This document shows positions 57,050 through 64,000 of a DNA stretch of 64,000 bases, in pieces. The DNA comes from Zanthoxylum bungeanum (lineage: Eukaryota > Streptophyta > Magnoliopsida > Sapindales > Rutaceae): assembly GCA_019454045.1 (NCBI GenBank), contig SKCR01023796.1, positions 408,526-472,525 on the forward strand, in the 5' to 3' direction. Position 1 is the stretch's first letter. Each line of letters opens with the position of its first letter. The translations under genes were made by a program, and so were the position numbers. Under the pieces are notes generated by a model. That model was not told the DNA's origin. It made no database searches and was given only the letters and a program-made list of their open reading frames with translations.

Positions 57050-60000
57050 CTATGTGGAGAGTTTTGTCATCCCGGCTATGGCACGACAGATTTCAAGCTT
57101 CTCCTTCGGTAAAACCTTCGTGAACATATCGGCACCGTTGTCGTCGGTGTGAATTTTCCTGAGTTCTAACAGCTTTGAGCTCAGGACGTCCCGTATCCAG
57201 TGATACCTCACATCGATATGTTTTGACCTCGAATGAAAGGTGGAATTTTTACCGAGATAGATAGCACTCTGGCTATCGCAGTACAAAGTGTACTTCTCCT
57301 GCTTGAAACCCAATTCCTGGACGAATGTCTTCATCCACAGCAATTCCTTGCAAGCTTCTGTAACTGCAATGAATTCTGCCTCTGTTGTAGAAAGTGCAAC
57401 ACACCTCTGCAACCTCGACTGCCATGCCACAGCTCCTCCTGAGAGAGTAATCAGATACCCCGAAGTAGACTTTCGGGTATCCACATCTCCTGCCATATCT
57501 GAATCGGTGTAGCCTATCAACACTGGTTTGTCGCTGCTTCCAAAACATAACCTCATCTTGGAAGTGCCTCGAAGATACCGCATAATCCATTTGATCGCAT
57601 TCCAGTGTTCCCGTCCTGGGTTTGACATAAACCGGCTGACCAATCCAACTGCGTGTGCTAAGTCTGGCCTCGTGCACACCATGGCATACATAAGACTTCC
57701 CACTGCTGAGGTGTAAGGAACCTGTTTCATTTCCTCCTTCTCTGACTCAGTAGAGGGACTCTGTCTCGTACTCAATCTAAAGTGGGTAGCAAGAGGAGTG
57801 CTAACCGCTTTAGCCTTGTCCATCTGGAATCTCTGAAGTACCTTCTCGATGTACTCCTCCTGTGACAAGTATAACTTCCTGGCTTTCCGATCACGACCGA
57901 TCCTGATGCCAAGAATCTGTTTAGCTGGCCCCAAGTCTTTCATCTCAAAAGACTTACTCAGTTGCTGCTTCAAGTTATCAATCCTCGATTGATTCCTGCC
58001 AACTATAAACATATCATCTACATATAACAGTAAGATGATAAAGTCATCGTCAGAAAACTTCTGAACGAAAACACAATGGTCTGAAGTGGTCTTCTTGTAT
58101 CCTTGCTCCCCCATAACTGACTCAAACTTCACGTACCACTGTCTCGGTGCCTGTTTCAAACCATAGAGGCTTTTCCTGAGTCTGCACACATATTCCTCTT
58201 TCCCGCTGACTCTGAAGCCTTCTGGTTGCTCAATGTAAATTTCTTCTTCCAGATCCCCGTGAAGAAATGCGGTCTTGACATCCATCTGCTCAACTTCCAG
58301 GTCGAGGCTTGCTGCTAAGCTGAGTACCACTCTGATGGATGACATCTTCACAACTGGAGAGAAGATTTCATCGAAATCAATGCCTTTCCTCTGATTGAAT
58401 CCCTTGACAACTAATCTGGCTTTGTACCTGGGTTGTGAAGTATGCTCCTGTTGCTTCACCCTGTACACCCATTTGTTCTTCAAAGCCCTTTTGCCTCTTG
58501 GCAATTTCACCAACTCAAAAGTGTGATTGTCATGCAAAGATTTCATTTCATCTTGCATGGCTTCCTCCCACTTTTCTCTGTCCTCTGTTTCCACAGCTCC
58601 CCCGTCAGTAAGCAGCACATACTCATATGCAGAGTATTTGTTTGAAGGTCGCCTCTCTCTGTCAGACCTTCTCTGTGGAACTGTTGGTGTAACTTCTGGT
58701 ACTGGTGGTTGATCATGATCATCATCTCTGGGAGCTTCATCACCTGTACCCTCATGTCTGGGAACCTCATCTTCAACTCGTACTGGCACCGGTGTATGAG
58801 GTTCTGGATTCACATTTCTGTATTGCTGAGGCATTGTCTTCAATTCCTTCCGGATATCTTCTATGGTCTGGTCTTCAACAAAGACAACATCTCGGCTTCT
58901 GACAATCTTCTTCTCCACAGGATCATACAGTTTGTAGCCGAAATCATCCTGACCATAGCCAATAAAGACACACTGTCGCGTCTTTGCATCAAGCTTGAAT
59001 CTCTCGTCCTTTGGGATGTGTACAAATGCTTTGCACCCAAAGACGTGCAAGTGTTGGTATGACACTTCTTTACCTGTCCAAGCTTGGTTAGGAACATTAC
59101 CTTTCAGTGCGACCGCTGGGGACATGTTCAAAACATGTACTGCTGTGATGAGTGCCTCCCCCCAGAATGTCTTCGGCAGCTTGGCTTGTGACAGCAAGCT
59201 TCTGATCCTCTCGCACAAGGTTCTGTTCATCCTCTCAGCTAGGCCATTCAGCTGAGGTGTCTTCGGAGGTGTCGTTTGATGTCTGATTCCTTGCATCTTG
59301 CAGTACTGATCAAACGGACCTCTGTATTCTCCACCGTTGTCTGTTCTGATGCATTTGAGTTTCTTACCGGTTTCTCTCTCCACCAAAGCATGAAACTCCT
59401 TGAACACTCCCAGCACTTGATCTTTTCTCTTCAAGGTGTATGCCCAGATCTTCCTTGAATGATCATCAATAAATGTCACAAAATACAGTGACCCTCCGAG
59501 TGTTCGTATCTGCATCGGACCGCATACATCTGAATGTATGAGATCTAGTACCTCCGGTTTCCGTTGAGGCGGGGAGCTCTGGAAGGATACTCTGTTCTGC
59601 TTTCCAGCCATGCAGTGTTCACACTTCCGTAAGTGTGAGTTCTTCAATTCCGGAAGAACATTCCGTCTGCGTAGTATCTCCATCCCTGTTTGGCTCATGT
59701 GACCGAGCTTTTTGTGCCATAGCTCGGCTGCCTCATTGCAGTTGACTGTATTTATGCTACTATTTGAAAGCTTAGCATGCATCAAATACAGAGTTGAATC
59801 TTTCTTACCTCGTGCAACGACCATTGATCCTTTAGTGAGCTTCCAACATCCGTCACTAAAGGTGCTGCAGAAACCTTCATCATCCAGCTTGCCTGTTGAG
59901 ATCAGGTTTAACCGGATATCTGGGATGTGCTTGACTCCCTTCAACACTAGCCTTGTCCCGTTGTCTGTTTCAAGGCAGATGTCTCCAATACCGACGGCTT

Positions 60001-60994
60001 TGGACTGTCCGTCATTCCCCATCCTTACAGCACCGTAGTCCCCTGGTGTGTAAGATGAAAAGAAGTCTCTGCGAGATGTGGCGTGTATGGATGCGCCACT
60101 ATCTAACACCCAACTGGTCTCGTGGCTGGTAAGATTCACAACAGCTTCTTCATACATTATGCAAAATTCTTTGGAGGTTTTCTCGGTGGTAGTAGCAACT
60201 CTTTCTTGATTATAGTCACTATCTCTCCTGGACTGCTCGTTCTTCAACTTGTAACAGTCCCTCTTTATATGGCCTTTCTTCTTGCAGTGATAGCACTCAA
60301 TATCTCTAATTTTAGATTTACCTCGGTTTTTGTCTGATCTCCCTGGGCCTCGGCTTTTACTCATCCCCTTTATGGTGTTCTTTTCTGTCACTAGAGCTTC
60401 TGAGGTTGAGGCTGATGCTGACTCCTGCATTCTCGTCCTCTTTTCTTCCTCGAAGATCCTGGTCTTTGCCATCTCCATAGTGACTTTCCCATCTGCGGCT
60501 GAATTGATCACCGTAGATCTGAACGTTTCCCAAGATTCTGGTAACATATTAAGGAGTATTAAGCCATTTACCTCATCTCCGAAGTCTATGCCTAATCCAG
60601 ACAATTCTTTCATTGTTCCGAGGAAATCGTTGATATGGTCCGCCACAGCTGTACCCTCCTGGTATTTCAAACCCATCATCTTCTTGATGTAGTACAGCTT
60701 GTTGTTTCCAGTCTTTACTCGGAAAAGCTCCTCCAGCTTTCTCCATAAAACACGTGCATTTATCTCTTCACTAACATGGTTGACGATACTGTCGTCGATC
60801 CACTGACGAATAGTACTGCATGTTTTCTGGTGAAGATTAGCCCACTTTCCATCGGTCATTCCTTCTGGTTTCTGCTCCAGAAACACCGATCCATCATAGT
60901 CCTTCACATACAGAAGGTCTTTCATCCTTCCTCTCCATGTGAAATAGTTTGTACTGGTTAACAAAATCATTTTTCCGTTGCTCCCCTCCATCAT
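57050..60994 (-). CDS. Copia gag-pol polyprotein, intact
   Basis: 1314 residues without stop. Gag 1-200; zinc knuckle CYHCKKKGHIKRDC (234-247); aspartic protease D298-S-G (WVLDSGASIHAT); integrase zinc site H427, H432, C458, C461 and catalytic D489, D552, E587; integrase GKEV-like linker; RT from about 800 with D905 (DVKTAFLHGDLEEEIYIEQP) and YVDD (991-994); RNase H with D1164, E1205 region and D1240. Order PR-IN-RT-RH is Copia. Closest known relatives by motif are Tnt1-type (Tork) proteins of about 1330 residues. Start MMEG offers two adjacent ATGs; the first is used here. All catalytic residues I can check are present, so it may be active. Frames on the opposite strand are shadows. Confidence 0.97.
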   Translation of the reverse strand: MMEGSNGKMILLTSTNYFTWRGRMKDLLYVKDYDGSVFLEQKPEGMTDGKWANLHQKTCSTIRQWIDDSIVNHVSEEINARVLWRKLEELFRVKTGNNKLYYIKKMMGLKYQEGTAVADHINDFLGTMKELSGLGIDFGDEVNGLILLNMLPESWETFRSTVINSAADGKVTMEMAKTRIFEEEKRTRMQESASASTSEALVTEKNTIKGMSKSRGPGRSDKNRGKSKIRDIECYHCKKKGHIKRDCYKLKNEQSRRDSDYNQERVATTTEKTSKEFCIMYEEAVVNLTSHETSWVLDSGASIHATSRRDFFSSYTPGDYGAVRMGNDGQSKAVGIGDICLETDNGTRLVLKGVKHIPDIRLNLISTGKLDDEGFCSTFSDGCWKLTKGSMVVARGKKDSTLYLMHAKLSNSSINTVNCNEAAELWHKKLGHMSQTGMEILRRRNVLPELKNSHLRKCEHCMAGKQNRVSFQSSPPQRKPEVLDLIHSDVCGPMQIRTLGGSLYFVTFIDDHSRKIWAYTLKRKDQVLGVFKEFHALVERETGKKLKCIRTDNGGEYRGPFDQYCKMQGIRHQTTPPKTPQLNGLAERMNRTLCERIRSLLSQAKLPKTFWGEALITAVHVLNMSPAVALKGNVPNQAWTGKEVSYQHLHVFGCKAFVHIPKDERFKLDAKTRQCVFIGYGQDDFGYKLYDPVEKKIVRSRDVVFVEDQTIEDIRKELKTMPQQYRNVNPEPHTPVPVRVEDEVPRHEGTGDEAPRDDDHDQPPVPEVTPTVPQRRSDRERRPSNKYSAYEYVLLTDGGAVETEDREKWEEAMQDEMKSLHDNHTFELVKLPRGKRALKNKWVYRVKQQEHTSQPRYKARLVVKGFNQRKGIDFDEIFSPVVKMSSIRVVLSLAASLDLEVEQMDVKTAFLHGDLEEEIYIEQPEGFRVSGKEEYVCRLRKSLYGLKQAPRQWYVKFESVMGEQGYKKTTSDHCVFVQKFSDDDFIILLLYVDDMFIVGRNQSRIDNLKQQLSKSFEMKDLGPAKQILGIRIGRDRKARKLYLSQEEYIEKVLQRFQMDKAKAVSTPLATHFRLSTRQSPSTESEKEEMKQVPYTSAVGSLMYAMVCTRPDLAHAVGLVSRFMSNPGREHWNAIKWIMRYLRGTSKMRLCFGSSDKPVLIGYTDSDMAGDVDTRKSTSGYLITLSGGAVAWQSRLQRCVALSTTEAEFIAVTEACKELLWMKTFVQELGFKQEKYTLYCDSQSAIYLGKNSTFHSRSKHIDVRYHWIRDVLSSKLLELRKIHTDDNGADMFTKVLPKEKLEICRAIAGMTKLST

Positions 60995-61638
60995 AAAAAT
61001 TCTAAAGAGAATTTCAAAAAACGGACATCACAGTTGCGTCCGGAATGGTCGAAAATGGTGGAAATGACACTTCGTTTGTCAAAATCCGACACAGGGACCA
61101 AATTGCAAATTCCAGAAATTACAGGGGTCAAATTGTAATTTCCAAAAGTTCAGGGGCCAAAGTGCAATTACGGAAAAACTTCAGGGACTATTATGCAATT
61201 TCCAAAAAGTTCAGGGACTAAATTGAAAATTTCTGAAAGTTAAGGGGCTAAATTGTAATTTCCAGAAAGTTCAGGGACCTATCTGAAATTTACCAGGCAC
61301 CGCTGACGTGGCAGCTGACTGGCTGCTGACTGTGCAGGACCTGCTGACGTGGCGGCTGACTGGACGCTGACGTGTCGCCACGTGTATCGTCTTCTTCCTT
61401 GGTCTGTGCGTGAAGCGCGTGACTGCGACTGGGGCGCGTGGCGAGCTCTCTGACCGGCGCGTGCGGCGCGTGAGGCTTCGTCCGTGCTCCGTTTGCTCGC
61501 CGCGAAATACCACCGTGCTCGTCTCGCCGTGAAACGTCTGATGGTATGCTCAAAATCGATTTTCGACAACTTTCGTCGGAACCGACTTTCCAAACCGAAC
61601 CTCTATTCTGAGTTTCGGGATCCCTCCGAGTAACCGTA
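60995..61638 (-). other. 5' leader of Tnt1-like Copia
   Basis: Non-coding. Contains a degenerate ~28-30-bp repeat near the gag start and a GC-richer part (61290-61520) with short minus-strand frames that have no recognisable domain. Confidence 0.7.
61085..61285. repeat. Leader minisatellite, AGTTCAGGGACTAAATTG type
   Basis: About seven degenerate 28-30-bp units: TTCAGGGACTAAATTGNAATTTCC with variants (GGGGCCAAAGTGCAATTACG, GGGGTCAAATTGTAATTTCC). It lies just upstream of gag in transcript sense. Confidence 0.8.
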
Positions 61639-61650
61639 GCTCTGATACCA
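61639..61650 (-). other. Primer-binding site (initiator tRNA-Met)
   Basis: Minus strand TGGTATCAGAGC, two bases inside the 5' LTR end; the standard plant Copia PBS. Confidence 0.92.
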
Positions 61651-61652
61651 CT

Positions 61653-61991
61653 TGTTGTGATTAAAACACACACAATAGAGGAGATGTGAGAGGAAAACTC
61701 TTCTTTTATTACTACCAACAAAAGAATTACAAAGTTTATTATACAAACTTTACAAAAAACCTCTCAACCCTCTTTACTCTCTATTCTCTCAATTTCGGGA
61801 TTTATGGGATTTAGGGATACTAACAATGATCTGGGAAGGCTCAATTTATAGTGCCAAAACCGTGTTGCCAGCTTCTTCAACACGTTTTGCTTTTGCCAGC
61901 TTCTTCAACAAGTTTTACTTTTGCCAGCTTCTTCAACAAGTTACTTTCGCTTGCTTCTTCAACAAGTTACGTTTGCTTGCTGACTCCAACA
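61653..61991 (-). repeat. 5' LTR of Tnt1-like Copia
   Basis: 339 bp, reads the same as 56549-56887 base for base as far as I can compare. Promoter TATA at plus 61843-61853, with the four U3 tandem units upstream. Confidence 0.95.
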
Positions 61992-62192
61992 GTTATTTGG
62001 GAGATATAACAAATAATTTTTTATGTCTGCCTAAGGCTAGGTCTGCCACCCAAATGGTTATTTTTTTGGATTTCATATAATGTGGAGATTCGGCTATTTT
62101 TACATAATTTTAACCATTTTTTTTTATCTGTTAACTCGTAATAGCAGTTCCTTTATCATGAAAAACAACCATTTGACTCGCCCAATAAACAC

Positions 62193-62383
62193 TTTTTTTT
62201 AAAAAAAAAAATCGTTGGAAATTTTGCAATCAAACCATTTTTTTCGGGCTTAAATGGAATAAGTAAAATCTCCGACTGTTTCAGACTCTTATAAGAAACA
62301 CACTCCATGGATTCGAAGCCAGGACCTCAAGATCAAATCCTGAACCATACGTACACCACCAAACCACGCCACTTGGGGAATCA
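62193..62383 (-). mobile_element. tRNA-derived SINE, copy 7, with perfect TSD
   Basis: 191 bp between perfect 12-bp repeats CCCAATAAACAC (62181-62192 and 62384-62395). Minus strand: CCAAGTGGCGTGGTTTGGTG head (A-box region), B-box-like GGCTTCGAATCC, TGTGTTTCTTATAAGAGTCT body, GAAACAGTCGGAGATTTTAC, ending GAAATTTCCAACGA plus an A/T-rich tail. Confidence 0.92.
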
Positions 62384-62395
62384 CCCAATAAACAC

Positions 62396-62759
62396 ACTTA
62401 ATACATAAAGCACAATGTATCAAATCATTAATAATCACAGTTCTTACAAAAATGAATATTTGTAACAACTTGATGAACTTCCAAATTTGTTAAGCTTGAG
62501 AAACAATCTTGGAGAAAGTCTTCAATCTTGGCTTCCTCGAAACTTCTCACTAGAGGTTTAAATTCAGAGCCTTGACAGTAAAATTTGGAAAACTTACAGT
62601 GGAAAAGAAGCATGAGCCAAAGATTCGGGGGGCTCTAAGACGTCTTTAAACAAAACCCTCTTCATCTTCAAATTCGTAGCTGTGGGGTGCAAATTGGAGA
62701 GGATTCTCCAATGAAAAATTTCAACCTTCACCGTGCAAAGCAGGGTTTATCTCTATGCA
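62396..62759. other. Intergenic, nothing recognised
   Basis: No gene or repeat end identified; short open frames only. Confidence 0.4.
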
Positions 62760-62990
62760 TGTCAACGACCACGATACTGTTGAGCTCGCAACCCATAAAG
62801 AGTACAAATAGCACACGGGGGATTAATCGGAGAATGAATGAGTCGCCACCCAATATGAAACACTGAGAATGATTTAAAGCCGCATTACACCCCTCGCAAG
62901 GGCCGACCTTAAACCCGTTTGGGTTCGCAATGGTCTCTTACTTATGCCAGTATAATATTCAGGTTTAAAAGAGATATCAACATATCTTAT
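62760..62990. mobile_element. Diverged fragment of a Tat/Ogre-type LTR
   Basis: GAGAATGAATGAGTCGCCAC, ACCCCTCGCAAGGG, GGGTTCGCAATGGTCTCTTA match 35410-35525 and 42070-42190 (ATGATGGAGTCGCCACC, CACCCCTCGCAAGGG, GGGTTCGGAATGGTCCCTTA) in order and spacing. A related but different family; no ends seen. Confidence 0.65.
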
Positions 62991-63604
62991 AATGTAATAT
63001 CATGTAAAAACAGTTTAAAGCATACAATGGCGTAATCAATTAATAATAAAAACAATAGAGAAGTAAAATTGATAAACAAATATACAGAATGGTTAAAATC
63101 ATAGTAAAATGCTAATTAAGCAAAACATAATACATATCTCAGATGTCCGGCCAGATATATTTCATATATGTGTGTGTGTATATATATATATTGCAAACCA
63201 GATAGTCAAAAATTTACAGAATCATACACAGATAACAATAATAATAATAGTAATAACGCAGCAATAATAGTATAACAATAAATAAATTACTATAAAATAG
63301 AACCATAGTAATAAAACCATATATATTAGGTCCGATCAGAGATATTGTGTTAGAAGAGTAATGTAAATATGCATAAATAGTTTTTATGGTGCCTTCAGGT
63401 CGTAGATGTGGTTGGCTTGGAAAACACCTATGAAAGGCAAATTGCTTCTGGGTTGCTTGTCGGATAAGGTGGACTCTAAAGAATTTGTAGGATTCTTCTA
63501 ATTGTTTTTGTTTTGCTTTTAAAAATTTTCCCCTTTCCCAAACTCAGAGGACTTCATACCAAATTCGGTAGTATTTTTCACCAATTTTTTTAGATTTGGC
63601 CCTT
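62991..63604. other. AT-rich DNA with microsatellites
   Basis: (TG)n(TA)n at 63166-63191 and (AATA)n at about 63234-63260. May continue the diverged LTR. No gene. Confidence 0.4.
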
Positions 63605-64000
63605 GTTGGGCAATCAAAGTCCCACATTGGCTAGAAGTGGGGAGGATCATGAGTTTATAAGGATGGACATGTATCTTCATTGGTATGAGGCCTTTTGGGT
63701 ATAACCCAAGAGCAAATCCATGAGGGCCCCAAAGTGGACAATATCATACCAATGTGGAGATAGTGGTGTTCTAGGTTCCTTACAGTGGTATCAGAGCCAT
63801 GCCCCGGAGTTAGCCATGTGGATGAATCCTCGGAATACCGAACAAAGGTGGTGAGCCCCGATCGTGATCCGTGAGTGCTCGGTTAGACAGGCGGTGTGCT
63901 CTGGTCTTCATGGAGTGGACGGATGAATGATCGTTTGAGGGGATGCTCAATTGTCCTTTGTGGTCCTTTGTTCGAGGGGAGGATTGTTGGGCAATCAAAA
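63605..64000 (+). mobile_element. TRIM, copy 2, truncated by the window end
   Basis: 5' LTR 63605-63784 (TGTTGGGCAATC...CCTTACA), PBS TGGTATCAGAGCCA (63786-63799, perfect), interior related to 48161-48397, PPT TTCGAGGGGAGGAT and the first 16 bases of the 3' LTR (from 63985). Same family as 47962-48593. Confidence 0.93.

Larger units (their letters stand above)
56549..61991 (-). mobile_element. Intact Tnt1-like Copia retrotransposon
   Basis: 5443 bp. LTRs of 339 bp at each end that read identically by eye, perfect GTTAT duplication (56544-56548 and 61992-61996), PBS and PPT in place, and one uninterrupted polyprotein. All parts needed for autonomous transposition are visible. Identical LTRs imply a very recent insertion. 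It is close in length and domain order to tobacco Tnt1 (Tork lineage). Confidence 0.97.

Noticed and set aside
61271..61721. Minus-strand frames of 80-143 residues in the Copia leader
   Set aside because: They overlap each other in different frames, cross the PBS and LTR, and show no gag-like or other domain.
62330..62383. tRNA gene suggested by A/B-box-like sequence
   Set aside because: It is the head of a SINE with TSDs and a poly(A)-type tail; no cloverleaf can be drawn.

Overview
This is nuclear DNA from a flowering plant, most likely a eudicot. It is AT-rich with long poly(A)/poly(T) runs, has two plant-specific single-exon genes, and is otherwise packed with plant transposable elements. 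No bacterial-style operons, rRNA, tRNA or CRISPR are visible. I cannot name the species.

Host genes: only two look real. One encodes an ARMADILLO-REPEAT-ONLY (ARO)-type protein (3552-5318, +). The other encodes a glycine-rich cold-shock-domain RNA-binding protein with two CCHC zinc knuckles (30586-31182, +). They are unrelated in function and share no visible regulation.

Layout. 1-1616: 3' end of a Copia-type element with its LTR. 1.9-2.6 kb: small hAT MITE and a SINE. 3.5-5.3 kb: ARO gene. 6.3-7.3 kb: hAT MITE with an 8-bp TSD. 9.7-16.5 kb: decayed Copia (9893-16235) inside an older LTR. 17.2-19.4 kb: hAT MITE and SINE pieces. 19.8-26.8 kb: nested stack of two LTRs and a hAT MITE inside a decayed Athila-like Gypsy relic (minus). 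26.8-28.9 kb: PIF/Harbinger-like element containing another hAT MITE. 30.5-31.2 kb: cold-shock gene. 33.4-34.0 kb: Helitron-like element. 34.07-45.94 kb: a relic hAT transposon (BED finger and C-terminal dimerisation domain on the minus strand) split by a 9.2-kb gag-only Tat/Ogre-type LTR element with 2.5-kb LTRs and a perfect ATCAT TSD. 48.0-48.6 kb: TRIM with a CATTG TSD. 49.1-51.2 kb: two hAT elements, one carrying a GC-rich 39-bp minisatellite. 52-55.5 kb: segmental duplication. 56.5-62.0 kb: an intact, apparently very young Tnt1-like Copia (minus; 1314-residue polyprotein; 339-bp LTRs that look identical; GTTAT TSD). 62-64 kb: SINE, LTR debris and the start of a second TRIM.

The most unusual signals are two. 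First, a GTTCGAACG-based minisatellite module recurs in LTRs or leaders of at least four otherwise unrelated retroelements. Second, a hAT MITE family carries a divergent pair of motifs matching the plant snRNA-gene upstream sequence element (RTCCCACATCG), each followed at 32-33 bp by a TATA box, the spacing of Pol II snRNA promoters. All calls were made by eye; repeat identities and family assignments need database comparison.
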